The notes below the pieces were generated by a model. It made no database searches and was not told where the DNA came from. It was given only the letters and a program-made list of their open reading frames with translations. A program made the position numbers and the translations under genes. DNA of 64,000 bases from Acanthochlamys bracteata (taxonomy: Eukaryota; Streptophyta; Magnoliopsida; Pandanales; Velloziaceae), in the NCBI GenBank assembly GCA_019914995.1, contig CM034126.1, forward strand, positions 13,955,001 to 14,019,000, in the 5' to 3' direction. Position 1 is the stretch's first letter; each line of letters begins with the position of its first letter. Shown here in pieces: positions 25,245-37,458 of this stretch.

Positions 25245-27110
25245 ATGCAGAGATTCAGTGAAGAATCGATAGAGGAGATTGAAGATCTGGAGAGAGAGAT
25301 CGAAGAATTGGAGAGGGAGTTGAAATCGGTTGCTGAGCGGGTGCTTGAAGCTCGCCGGTCTGTGCCCGATAAGCTCGAGCAAGCTTTATGTTCTCGTCTT
25401 CGTTCACTGAGGCCTGCCGTTTCCTCTGTGAATCTCAGTGATCTCTCCGGAACCAATGCGGCTACTGTTGCTGCTGGTTGTCCAACAAATGGTGCGTGTT
25501 CCTTTCTTGGTCTCTCCGAGTTGTTTCCATGTTTGTGATTGTTCCTATTTGATTATAGATACTGATTGGTGAATCATGTGTGTTCTTTGGTCTTGTCCAA
25601 CCTCACCCTCAACGCAGTTTTTCGATAAGAGTAATCCATGACTAACCCAGCTAAACTTTGAATTCTATTCAAGGACTGAACTGATTGTGTTAGGATTTCC
25701 CAGTATCATTAGTCAGGAGTATTTTCTATAAATTTATCCAGTATTCTATCAGTTATTATAATGTTACGTACTCGTAAGTTTATTTCGCTATGTCCTCAAT
25801 CCACAAACTTAAGTGAATGAAAGCTGTTGATCGTTCAAGCGTGACATGTGAGCTTGCATAACCTTCACTGGAAAAGATATTGATGTTTGCTGTACTTTCA
25901 CCCCATATTTTTTACATCATTGGAAAGCTTAGGCTGATGGATGGATTCCTTCTTGTCCTCTTACTTATTCTTGCTCTCTCCTGTCACCTTACCAATTTGG
26001 TAGTGCATAGTTCTTACCTTTGATATTAATAGCTAAAATCTGGTGGAGTGAGCATTCATTCCTACAAGTTGTCCGTAGGTTGATAGGGTCTGTTCTGCTT
26101 TGATATCTGTGGTAAGTGCCATCAATTGGCATTTGCATCCTCAGGGTGTCCGGTTCATATTAAGTACTATCCCTGTTTGGTCCTCCTGATTTCTAGCACA
26201 AAGTGGGTCATCTTTGCTCCATAATCATTATATGATGCAATTTGGATCACATCTTTTTCTGATTCATGCTGTTTTAGTATTTACCTCACTTGAACTGCTA
26301 GTGTATTTGTATTCACACAAGGTCTAATAGGCTCTTGATATTTCCTTTATAATTTGTTGTATTCGTATTGCTGAGTATATATAGCATGACGTGATTCATA
26401 GTCCAGACTCGAGCAGCTGTCTCAGCTCTGTGTCCAAGCCAACCAAGCAAGACCAAGGTTTAGAATACACTAAGGGTTAATGCACGAGGAATAGGAGTCT
26501 TGATATTTCCTTTATAATTTGTTTGTCTTTGTATTATTGAGTATATAGAGGATTACATGATTCATAAAGCTAGTCTAACTAGTACTATTGCTATTAAAAA
26601 CCACAGACATTCTAGATAAATCTGCTAACTGTTTTTACTCTTGCCTCGCAATTCCCTACTACTTTGTCTTGCGCGATTTCTTGAGTTACTTCTATGGCAT
26701 GAAAGTTGAAATAGATAGGATGTTTTTGGAGCTGGTATGTAAAGTATAAATAGTAGACTGTGAGCAATTATGTTCTGCCATACTTATCTTTTGCTTATAA
26801 CTTTTGAGAAAGTTGTCTTTCCTCGAATGTACTTTGTTTCTTTACAATATCTCTAATTTTCAATTTTTAATTTTTTTCAGATGCTGTTGTTGGAAGTTCC
26901 CTCACTGAAGCTGATCAAGGATTGTTAGAAAAACTGGGTGGTGTTAGAACGAAAACAGCTAGTAATATTGTTGCAATGCCTGTTATTCTGCAAAGGATGA
27001 ATGACTCCATTGCGAATCTTGATAAACTCAGTCAACACGATCTAAACATACATTTTGTATTCAGTGGGAAAGAGAAAGACGACCGGTTCATCTTTCCGTG
27101 TAATGCATGA
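25245..27110 (+). CDS. Unrecognised coiled-coil protein
   Basis: Two exons, 25245-25491 and 26881-27110, give 158 residues; the intron splits an Asp codon (AATG|GT ... TTTCAG|AT). Residues about 5-42 form a highly charged amphipathic helix (SIEEIEDLEREIEELEREL and on) that should be a coiled coil. The middle is Ser/Ala-rich. The second exon encodes a compact segment (EADQGLLEKLGGVRTKTASN, then MPVILQRMNDSIANLDKLS) ending FIFPCNA. I do not recognise the family. The size and coiled coil would suit a subunit of a small complex, but that is a guess. The 1.4-kb intron has a local 68-base duplication. Site II motifs upstream suggest broad expression. Confidence 0.7.
26333..26565 (+). repeat. Direct duplication in the intron of the coiled-coil gene
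   Basis: The blocks 26333-26400 and 26498-26565 share TCTTGATATTTCCTTTATAA, the GAGTATATA core and the end GATTCATA in the same order. They are imperfect direct repeats separated by about 100 bases. No transposon structure was seen. Confidence 0.75.
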
Positions 27111-28165
27111 TATCATAGCCTATGGATATTCTATATCTGGTTTTCAGCCAGGAGTTCACTCACTACGGAATCAACAAGGAGAGGTGGGTTACAATGCCTA
27201 ATGTTTCATGACATATTTCAAAGTCATCAGGAAGAGCCATAAGAAATGAAATAAGAGGCTACTCCTTTCTCCGAACAATATATTGTGCATAGGTGGCAAG
27301 TTTTCGTTGCTTTGTAGAGCCAACTGGTTCCACAGATCAGTCACAATAGATTAGAACTCCTAAATGCTCATATTTTTGTTGAACTGATCGGATACCAGAT
27401 TTTAATGGTACTGTTTGATAAAGTTAGATTGTGTATACAAATTTGCCAACTGAGATCAAACCTTTTTCGCAGTTTCATATTTTGTCAATTGAATACTTGC
27501 TCAACATAGTTGTGTAATGCAAGTGAAAATCTTCGAAATTTGATTCTCAAATATCCAACAATTAGCAAAAAAGATTTTCCTTATCATCACTTGGTTTACT
27601 GCACAAATATATAAGTTATAACATAATAAATGCAATAATAACTCAACAATGTAAACTTTTATTTTTAGTTTTTCTGTAATATTTGTTTATCTGACTTGTG
27701 TAGAGATGCTAATGAAACGCATAATATTAGTGATCTGTTTATTTTCATTTAACCCATATGTTATATAGCTGTACTAGTTTTTTCTATGAAACTTGGACCA
27801 GAACGGGGCGAGCCCATGTTAAATGGAAATAATCCAATAACTAGTTTTAGCCCATTTTCATATTTTCTATTTTTTATGGTGTTTTTTCTGGCCTTCATTT
27901 GCCAAAAACAATAACCGAGAGAGAGAAACGAAGGAATAAAAACTTTATTATTATCAAAATCTATCGCCTCTGTTCTATCCACTCATATCATTACCGTCTT
28001 CTTCGACAATCAACAACAACGACAACAAAAACCCACAACAGAGGAAAAAAAAAATCGCCCACGCGTTCGTGGTCGAGAGTTGTTCTTCGCTTCTCTGTTT
28101 TCACCAAATTCTCAAATTCTTCACTTTCAACTCTCTCTCTCTCATTCGTTCGTTTCTTCAATCAG
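27111..28165. other. Spacer and EXECUTER leader
   Basis: This holds the 3' flank of the coiled-coil gene followed by the EXECUTER promoter. Site II complements lie at 27811-27816 and 27850-27855, and a pyrimidine-rich leader runs at about 28080-28160. No additional gene was seen. Confidence 0.5.
27811..27855. promoter_or_regulatory. Paired Site II motifs upstream of EXECUTER
   Basis: AGCCCA at 27811-27816 and at 27850-27855, complements of TGGGCT, lie about 310-355 bases upstream of the ATG. Their function is inferred from the motif and its pairing. Confidence 0.4.
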
Positions 28166-31100
28166 ATGGCTTCAATTCAATCTTCGCAATTACTTCACCG
28201 GCCTCCCTTTTCGGTCGCTGGACCGCAGCCGGACTCTGCAGGACTCACCAGATCCTTATCCGCCTCTGCTTCTCTTCGTGGTGGTGGTGGAGGTCCCAGT
28301 TGCTCACTCCGTGTGACACGATGCCGCTGCGGTGGTGGAGCTCCATCGAACTCTTCACCGGATTCTGCAGGTTCGGGTGTGCCTTTCAGGTTGCCATGGG
28401 ATTCTGTATTCAGCGGAGTTTCGAAAGCTGTGGATGGTTGGGATGGATTCTTCAAGTCATGGCACAACCTGTTCTCTCACGGGAGCAAAACAAGTGATAG
28501 CGTGGATGAGTGGGATTGGAGAAGGTGGAAACGGTATTTCGCGGAAGTTGATGAGGAGGAGATGCTCATTGCCACGCTCGAGGTTTGTTGCAATTAATTG
28601 TTGTATGCCTTATGTTTTATTGCAACTAGTTCAATTTCTTTTAAGTTTATTTTATTTTTTTAATTCTTGCTTAATTAGATACCCAATTAGCACGTGTTAT
28701 TGTTTTGTCAATATACCTTGCTAACGCTCTAAGATCAGTAGTGGTTTGAATTAGATGTTATGTTTTGTCTCAGACCCAGTTGCACGATGCCGTTGCTAGA
28801 GAAGATTTTGAAGAAGCTGCAAAGCTTAAGGCTGCAATTGCTGCTGCTAGACAGAATGATGCTGTGAGATCTGCAATTTTTGACTTGAATGTAAGGAATC
28901 TGTCTGCTATGTTTGTTTTGCACCACTGAACTCTTCAGTATCATAGAAGTTCTTCTGTTGCTCTAGAAAGCGATCAAGGAGGAGCGCTATGATGATGCGG
29001 CTTTCATAAGAGACCATGCTGGTGCTGGGCTGGTCAGTTGCTGATACTTCACATATCCAATTTTGGATTGTGCTGGAAAATGCTTATATATAAATTGGTA
29101 TAGTCATATATGGTATAAGTTTTTTATATCATTTAATTATGTAATATTGGCTAGTAACAAGTGTAAACAAAGAGGGCTTTCAGCAGAGTTATTTTGTAAA
29201 TGAATGTTGAAGTTGTTTCATCTGCATATGGATGCTGAATGTTTAATAGTTTATGACCTCTAGTGGCAATAGGAGATCTGGCAGTTTGAGAATTCTTGGT
29301 TCGAAACCCAACTTTAAATTTCAATTTTCATTTTTTCTATGAGCTAACATTATCCAGTATTTCTTTTAGCCAATTCTTTAAAATTCATATCTGGTTCTCA
29401 TAATATAATCTGCCAATTGTTTAACTGATTGTGCTTGCATTGTACAGTACGCCACCTGCTATAATCTTCCCTGCATCACAAATCCTGTTTCCATGAAAGT
29501 TCTGCATTTTATTTGTGATAGTAAATATGATCTCCTGAAATCTTTTGCATGCAGGTAGGATGGTGGGCTGGGATTTCAACTGATGCAGCAGATCCTTATG
29601 GTCGAATTGTGCATATAACTGCAGAGCATGGCAGATATGTTGCAAGAAGTTATACGCCCAGGTTTGCTTACATTTTTGTTGTGGATTTACATGTTATCAG
29701 GTATGACAGCAGATGGAAGTTACAAATAATGGACTGAGATTGAATGGCTGTCTGTAGATTGAGTCCCCCTTTTCTTTCAAGTCTTTATGATTATTTTCAT
29801 TCTATTTTCTGATTAAAGGTATTCTGTTCTAAGTTTAAGAGAAGGCAATGTGTGTTTTTTAAGAATATGCTTCCACAGGTAATTGAAATACTGATACGCA
29901 CTAGGTGATTGAAATATTGATCATCTGTGGAGAAGCTTAATATGTTTTGCTCTGTTTACTATCTGAGATTCTGTGGTTGTAATGCTTTTTACTCATTCAG
30001 TATTGTGATCAAAGCTCTTTCTCTTTTGTTGCTATTTTCCAGGCAGATAATGTCAGGTCTTCCTGGTTTCCCTTTATTCGAAATATATTTTATTGTGGAA
30101 AACGGAGAATACAAGCGAAAGGTATTTCAAAAGAAACATGTTCATTAAATGAGAGTCTGTAGTAGGATAATATCTTTTGCTGTATTTAAAATCTTGGTTG
30201 ATAGTTTCGATTGATTGCTCTAGCTTATCGTTGGTATTCATCATGTTATGATTCATATGGATTACAGTGATCTATAATCTGGCATGCTTCCTATTCTTTT
30301 CTGTCTCTTGATTTCAGGCGGTGTATCTAAGACATCAAAACACACAATCTGTGTTCAGATTTCCAAAAAAATCAGATTCCATTAGCTCAGAAATATCAAG
30401 CATCTCAAATGATGGGGAAAGTGGCATGTACGGTGAAGAGGTAAAATCAGCTGAGAACACGAATGAAGATAATGATATTTCCGATGGGTTAGCTGGTTTA
30501 CAAAGTGTATTGGAAGATATGATCCCTGGTGTCAAGGTCACGGTCTTGAAAGTGTCTTCCTCAGAGAAAGTTGACAGCAACCTTATTGAAAAAGTTATTG
30601 ATCAGATAATGGCTGAAGATGATGAAGATGATGACAAGGATTTAGATAATGCAGAAGCCTATAAAGATGCTACTATTAAAAGTGGCAGTTCCGTTGAAAT
30701 CGATGATGGTATTTCAAGAAATGACAAAGCTGACAAGCAAATAGAAGTGTCTGTTAAACTGCTTTGTAGCAATCTTTCAAATAAGTTCTCTGCAGAAGTA
30801 TCTGCAGAAGATTTAGTTCGTTTGCCAGCAGGGCTAGCCAGAAGAGATTTTTCCTCATTTTTGTTCTGCATAGAGCAAGAAGATGGAAAACAGGAAAATG
30901 ATGTTGATGATCAAGTTGTAGGAAAAAAGCTTTCTACACAGTCAGAAAAAGATCTTTCTATGTCAGATCTTGCCAAGGTCTTCCTTGGTAAAGAGCAGAT
31001 ATCTGTGAAGGTACAGATCCTGCAAGCTTCTTCTCTGTGTCTAACTTCCTGTGTCTGTATGGAATTCATTTATTACTTTATTACTTTTCTTCATCTGTTG

Positions 31101-33171
31101 ATGGCATCTTCTATTATTCAACTAGTATAAGTTACAAATTAGCTTGATGTTAAAGCAAAGTTTCTTGATCTAGAGATTTGTAATTTAATTAGAACCACCA
31201 CTCTCCTAGCTTTAAGTTGTAGTTTTATTTGTTTTGCGTAGCATGTGCATCTAAGTTTTCCGCTTCTATCTACTTCACTAATTTCAATTGCCATGCATCA
31301 TTACTCAAAGGTTTTGTGTTTAGATGTTTGATGTTCACATATCTTAAGTTCCAACAAATAGGATTACTTTCTGAACCTGTATTTTTCTAGTCATTTTCAG
31401 TAAACGGGCGAGTCAAACTTATACTCTGATCATACAGGTCCTTAAAGATGTGGGACAATTAATAAGAACTGCTTTAGGACGTGATCAACATCGACCACTT
31501 ACAGGGCCGATGCTCTTTAGCCGTCTTCAGTCTTCACCATCTAAAGACCCTCTTACTGGTATGGATGTACTTCAAAGAACTAGAAATCTCACTCACAGAT
31601 GGGCTTTCTGATGGCAGCAGTATGCTTATTGTTCTATTTCTTACTCTTGACTTGAGCTCAAATGTTTCTCTAAAATCATTTCAGGTCTTTTTGTGGGTGC
31701 ACATGGATCTTACACTTCTGAAGTGCTCCATATGAAACATACGTTTGGACAATGGAAAGAAGATAAGGTTTCTCAAGAGTATGGAAACATACAGTTTTAT
31801 GAATATGTTGAAGCTGTCAAGTTAACTGGTAATCTTTCTCTACCAGCTGGAGAGGTATTGTTGTTTCTCTTTTAGTCTCTTCTTTACCTGGTAGAGGTAC
31901 TTTTAATAAGAAATTTAGTTGCAGACAAATTGTGGATATATCTCTTTTGAGTTTATTCAATTTTCTTTGAATTTTTAGGATGTTCCCTCTTGTTCAAGGT
32001 TATCTAGAATCACCTTAGAAATCGTCTCTTTCATCGAATGACATCCTGATTGTGTGATTGTCAAAGTCCTGATTTATTGGTGGGGTGGAGGTTGTAAGTA
32101 ATGTAACTGGTAGAAGGTAAAACTCCATATTTTAAAGCTGACCGATGTTAGTATCAAATCTAGTTAGTTGTAAGAAAGGCCTCTTATCCTATGATTAAAA
32201 CATCTTTAGACTCAGTCGCTAATATTAGATAAATGGTAGTCAATGATACTAGATTAACACCTGCCCTGGAAACCCCATGTTTTCAAGTTAGATTAGTCAA
32301 AGGATGCACAGACAAACATCTATGCACTTTATGATCTCATTCATAACTCTTCGAGGCTTATGCTTTAATGATTTCAATTTCCATCTGACAAACTTCAGCA
32401 TTCGCATTTTCCTGTTTTGCTTTCTTATGCAGTATGAAGAAAATATTATTCAAATCCAGCTCACTAATCTTGTTCAAATCCAGCTCACTAATCTCTATCT
32501 TTCTTGTGTTGTTTATAAGGCAACTTGTGTATCCTCTTACATCACTTACAATACCTTACTCCTTCCTCTTAACATGAACTTGTGGGTTTTGGTCATTTAC
32601 ATCCATATTTACTTGCTTGGTGATGCATATGCTTTTCTTTAGTATACGTCTTTTATTGTTTGCTGCTTTTTTGGTCACTAACTCTGGCTTCTTATGCAGG
32701 TAGCTTTCCGCGCAAAGGTTGGGAAAAGGTATCAACTTCCTCACGAAGGAATTATTCCTGAAGAGTTTGGAGTGGTAAGCTGCTATCAAGTAAAAGCAAC
32801 TCTATTGTGAAAATTTTTTAAATGTTCAAGCTAATTTTGTATTTATAACATAGATTGCACGATACAAAGGACAAGGGAGAATCGCTGATCCTGGATTTCA
32901 AAATCCTCGGTGGGTAGATGGAGAACTTGTGATTCTTGACGGAAAGGTATCGAAGTTGGTTTCTTTGTTATAATAAGGTTTATTGTTTTGATATTGTAGC
33001 AATGGCTTAACATCTCTGTCTATGATTTTGTCAAGAGTTACTTTATAAGCGGTATGGATGTTCTTTCCATGTTTGCAGCACATCAGAGGTGGACCAGTTA
33101 TTGGATTTGTTTATTGGACACCAGGCTATCCCTTTTTGGTGTTCTATAATAGATTAGACCTTCCAGAGTAA
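28166..33171 (+). CDS. EXECUTER (EX1/EX2) chloroplast singlet-oxygen signalling protein
   Basis: Thylakoid-associated EXECUTER proteins relay singlet-oxygen stress from plastid to nucleus. Eleven exons: 28166-28582, 28774-28890, 28967-29032, 29555-29661, 30043-30121, 30318-31010, 31438-31558, 31685-31854, 32700-32774, 32854-32946 and 33079-33171. They total 2,031 nt and 676 residues. A Ser/Gly-rich transit peptide covers about residues 1-70. A UVR-like pair of helices follows at 140-200 ([18 protein letters not shown], then [17 protein letters not shown]). The signature [12 protein letters not shown] comes next, then an acidic middle ([18 protein letters not shown] region) and the C-terminal DUF3506 domain ending [13 protein letters not shown]. 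Trp635 ([10 protein letters not shown]) sits 41 residues from the end, matching the oxidised Trp643 of Arabidopsis EX1. EX1 versus EX2 is not settled; [12 protein letters not shown] and GFPLFEI lean to EX2. The frame is intact. Confidence 0.95.
32449..32494 (+). repeat. Two-copy 24-base tandem repeat in EXECUTER intron 8
   Basis: TTCAAATCCAGCTCACTAAT plus CT occurs at 32449-32470 and again, identically, at 32473-32494. It lies in the large eighth intron and is probably a recent slippage duplication. Confidence 0.9.
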
Positions 33172-34137
33172 TCGAGATTGCATACCATCAAGAAATGTTT
33201 ATGCAAGAGGCAAAGGTAACTCATGTAATTCTTAGCACTCCTATTATTCTTTGAAGAACAAGATGACATTGCTTATTAAGGAAATTAGTGATGCACTTGG
33301 TATTCGTCTTGTACTCTTGAATGACAAATACAACCTTCCATGTTGATTTCTTCTGTTTTTTGCACTACATTATGATCATTGTAAGAGATTTATGGTTTTC
33401 TTGCTGTAAAGAGTGAAATCTTTTCTTTAGAAAAATTTCATTTGCATTGCCTGATAAATACACAAGAAATCCGTGTAGTTTTCTAGTCAGAAAGAGAGCA
33501 ATCTGATGGTGATTACGCTTATGTGTAGGTGTAAATTATAACGTTTGATTTGGTAGAATTTGCGTGTTTGCTGGACTGTGAGAACAACTAAGCTTATCTC
33601 ACTAAATGGGCTCAGCAATTTGTGTTTGATTCTTTTGAAATGATTTTGATATTGGTAGTGCATGCATATTCTGCAGAGAAGCCATATACATCTAACACAA
33701 TCCAAAGATTTGCTCGACTACTTTTTTATTGGCTTCAAGGAACTACTTCTGGAATTGAAGCGACTGTACAGTTCGGAGCTGGGCTAGTAAAGTGATGACG
33801 GATATAAGCGTCGGAGGTGTATCCTTATGAATCGGTTTTCTGTGCAGCTTCTTATCAGTTTTGTGAAACAATCTTGTACAGCCGGATTGAACTTACAGTA
33901 CGCCCTCTCAACTTCTTATAGTTTGTTATAGCGTTAGAAATTCTAAATGCGAAAGGTGCCATTCTTGTGGAGCATCTTCAATGAACATATATGATTGACG
34001 TATCAAGCATTTGGTTTATATTTCGTAATCACTTTTGCGAATTCATTGACAACAATGCTTTTTTTATGCATTGTTTTTACAGAATACTGCTACTGACCAT
34101 GGTTCTATGACATACTGTGACCGATAGTTGTATTAAG

Positions 34138-34369
34138 GGCATGTTTACTTAGCTTGAAACTTCAATTTTTTTGGCAAAAAAATAAATTTTCGATAGTTTT
34201 TATTTTTTATTTTGTACAAAATATTAATTTTTAAATTTTACTTTTAAAATTTAGTTTCAACAACTATATTTTAGTTTCAAATTTAAACTAAATTTAATAA
34301 GTATTTTTTAAGTAATTAAGTTTTTATACATTTCTTTTTGGGAACTAATCTTAATATAAAGTAAACACA
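34138..34369. mobile_element. MITE-like element with GTTTACTT inverted ends
   Basis: The left end (GGGCATGTTTACTTAGC) and the right end (AAAGTAAACACAATC) are inverted relative to each other. They enclose about 200 bases of A/T-rich sequence without coding capacity. It resembles, but is not identical to, the GCGTTTGG-ended family. Confidence 0.45.
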
Positions 34370-34609
34370 ATCTTAATTTAAACTGGAAAAGGTGGATCAT
34401 GTATTGACACGTCTAGTTAGACATTTGTGTATTACTGTGTTTGGCTTGTTACAAAATTTTTGTGATTCTTTATGAAATATTGTATGAAGGCTTAGTTGAT
34501 ACTACGCGTCTCTGATACAACTATCTTCTTGACTAGGGCAAATAGTTCTTACGATTGATACGAGAAGTGTGATACTAGAATAAAGCAAACATCAGAGATA
34601 TGGTAGAAG

Positions 34610-35205
34610 CTTAACGCTTAAGCAAATCATATCACACTTGATCCAGCTCAAAAAAAGTTGCTAGCTCGTCTCTAAATTAGTAAATTTTTATTTATTCATC
34701 ATCTCTAATTACTACGTTAATAATTCGAACCTAATTTATTCCAAACTAATCGGTTGTTTAGTCTGGTCCATCAACATAAATTGGAGCTATCAGAACTTAG
34801 AGGCACAACGATCTTCTTTCAGCAACAGTTGGGTGGTTTCATTTTACCGAATTATGATATTAATTATAAAATCGAATCTCCAAACTGAAATAATTAATAA
34901 ATTATAAAAATTAGTATTCTTAATATATACGTATATCAGTTCCAGCTCACAATCAATATGAAATTATTAGAAAATATAAGTTGTTAAGTCCACTAAATTA
35001 TGCTTCACTTGGCTCTGCCCAAGATGAATTACTAGTTCCATTCTAAATTAACTAGTTTATTTTTTGTTTTTAGACATAATTTTAGCCCCTTTATGCTTCT
35101 AATTTATACGTAAACCTATCAAACTAATCCGTCTCATTCGGACCTACCAAGATATTCACTAAAAAGGAATATCCTAGCTTTGGAGGCCCAACACAGGTGG
35201 TTATT
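34610..35205. repeat. LTR-like dispersed repeat, copy 1
   Basis: Two related blocks (about 34610-34830 and 34890-35205) flank a short AT-rich centre with GATATTAATTATAAAATCG. Shared phrases with the copies at 36.9 and 52.5-53.1 kb include GTTGTTAAGTCCACTAAAT, ATTAACTAGTTTATTTTTTG, the ACGTAAACCTATCAAACTAA region and GGAGGCCCAACACA. The layout suggests a small, decayed terminal-repeat element. Edges are approximate. Confidence 0.5.
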
Positions 35206-36944
35206 GAACACGTTACCGGGATGATCTTTAAACTGAACGAAGCCCAACCCATTGACACGCATGTTTCCGGTAAATTTTGGCTTATATATTTCTTTTTTCC
35301 AAAACTCTAAAGATATACTTTGAATTCTAGCTTCTATTTTTTATTTTGATTTGTAGCTTCTGGCTTATATTAAAATAATTCAACAATTATTGGATAAGAC
35401 TTTCGGCCATGGATTCTAGTCGTTAAGATTTAAATTAGAAAAAAAAAAGAAGCTTAAAGTTAGGAAATATTAGGTCTACTCATTCTTTGAGGTAATATGT
35501 ATTTAGTTACCTAAAATATTATGGAGTCGTTTGCGGTCGCTTAAAATAAAAAATTTTGAAAAGAAAAATTTAAAATTATTTTAAATAAGTTTGTTCTTAG
35601 CTTTAAAAATAATAAAATATTATAATTTTGGTTGCATATTATAGTTTTAAGTGTTTGGAAATATTATAATACAGTGCAATATTTTTTTTTAAAAAATTAA
35701 AATGGAGATAAAAAAGTACTCTTAAACATTAACAATATCTTAATCAATCTCTGAAATTAATTTATGATATTTTAATTTTTAATTTAATAGTTTTAATAAT
35801 TATATATAATTTAATTTTTAAAAAAATTAAAAATATAAAAAAATTTAAGTAATAAATTTTTTTATTATTTTTAATAAATATTAAAATTTATTTGTTCGTT
35901 TATCGAAATAAAATAAAAATAATTTTGACTCTAAAAAAATACTTTTTAAAGTATTTTCAAATATTCACCCTAACGATCGTTTGGCCGGGTGTTTTTGCTT
36001 AATTTTGTTATTTTTGTCATTTTTTTGTTTTCTAAAAATATTGTGTAGTATTCTAAATTTTTTTGAAGAATATGTATGAGTCGTACGTTATAGATAGAAT
36101 GTTAATGTATAATCTTTAAATTTTAATTTTTTAAATTAAAAAGTATAAGTTTATTTTCTAAAAAGCTTCACCTACACTTATTTTTTAGAAAAGCACCTTA
36201 TTTCTAGAAGCTTCTAATTATTCATTGTGTGGGTGGGTTGGTGGATTGCTGCTGTGTTTTGATTCAAACCCTTCAAACCTTTCTTGTATTTTGAAAATTT
36301 GCCTGATTAATTATGCTTGAAATATTCCAAAGCTATTTATTAACGTGACATTAGATTTTTTTATTAGTTATTAGTAGTGCTTAAAATAAGAATTCTTTTA
36401 GAGTCTTTTCTTAGTTTTCCATAAAACTATTTTGATTTTTTTATTTAGAGATTAATTAAAATACGCATATAAAATTTTATGATATATATTGATTTATATT
36501 TTTAAAAATAAAAAATAGATACTATATAAATTTATTTGAATCTTTTTGAATGAAACCCTATAACTCGATTGAATACAAATGAGAAAAAATTGACCCTAAA
36601 AAAAAATCAACTCATAAATTAAAAAAAACAGAAGTAGTGATACTATTGATACACACCAGCTGCACTCTTGCATACAATTTATTTTTGCTTTACGTTACGG
36701 CTGTGTTTACCGACGATCTAAATTTCATTTTTTTTAAATTTATTTTTATATAAATAATTTTTTTAAAAAATATTTTTAAATAATAATGTTAAAATAAATT
36801 TTTTTATCACAAAAAATTTTAAATTTTAACTTTAAAACTTATTACTAATATACAATTAAAATATAAATTTATTTTTATTAAATAATTTTATAATTTTATT
36901 TTAATTTTTTAATTCACATATTTATTTCAACATTTAGTTAATAT

Positions 36945-37120
36945 AAAATTATTAAAGAACGTGAACTATTAAGTCCATCAAATCAGGATCCGTTTAATCT
37001 AACTCAAAATAAATTACTGAATTATCTTCAAATTAGCTAATTCGTTTTCCGCTTGATCATCGTTTCAAATCTCTATGCGTTAGTAATTCGAGTGTAGCGG
37101 TTCATCTGTCCCTTTTAATA
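36945..37120. repeat. LTR-like dispersed repeat, partial copy 2
   Basis: One block carries ACTATTAAGTCCATCAAATC, AAATTACTGAATTATCTTC and TTAGCTAATTCGTTTTCC in the same order as the copies at 34.9 and 52.9 kb. Only a single terminal block is present, like a solo LTR. It lies just upstream of the acyl-activating enzyme. Confidence 0.45.
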
Positions 37121-37458
37121 TCTAGTATGAAAGATATATTATATTTTACATCTATAGTAAAATAAATAACAAAAAAATTTAAAATATTTACAAAATAACT
37201 TCTTTTAATAAAATATAAAACATTTTTATCTTAAAAAAATGAGGTCAACGGTCAACGCATGAATTTTTCAAAATTTGTGTACCCACAGATTGTCTATTAA
37301 AAAAAGAAACAGACCATTGACTTGCTAGTCATCGCCAACTTGCTACTAGTACATATATTACACAAACCTTAAGATTCATAACAACTTCTTTTCCTAGCAA
37401 CTTCCATACAATTGATATCTTTTCTCCCAACTCTTACGAGTCCTAACACCGAAGAAGA

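Larger units (their letters stand above)
33172..37458. other. Repeat-filled spacer between EXECUTER and the acyl-activating enzyme
   Basis: The first 800 bases are the EXECUTER 3' flank. Then come a MITE-like element (34138-34369), two copies of an LTR-like dispersed repeat (34610-35205 and 36945-37120), and very AT-rich tracts at 35.5-36.0 and 36.7-36.9 kb. The last 250 bases should be the promoter of the next gene. No coding gene was seen. Confidence 0.55.
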
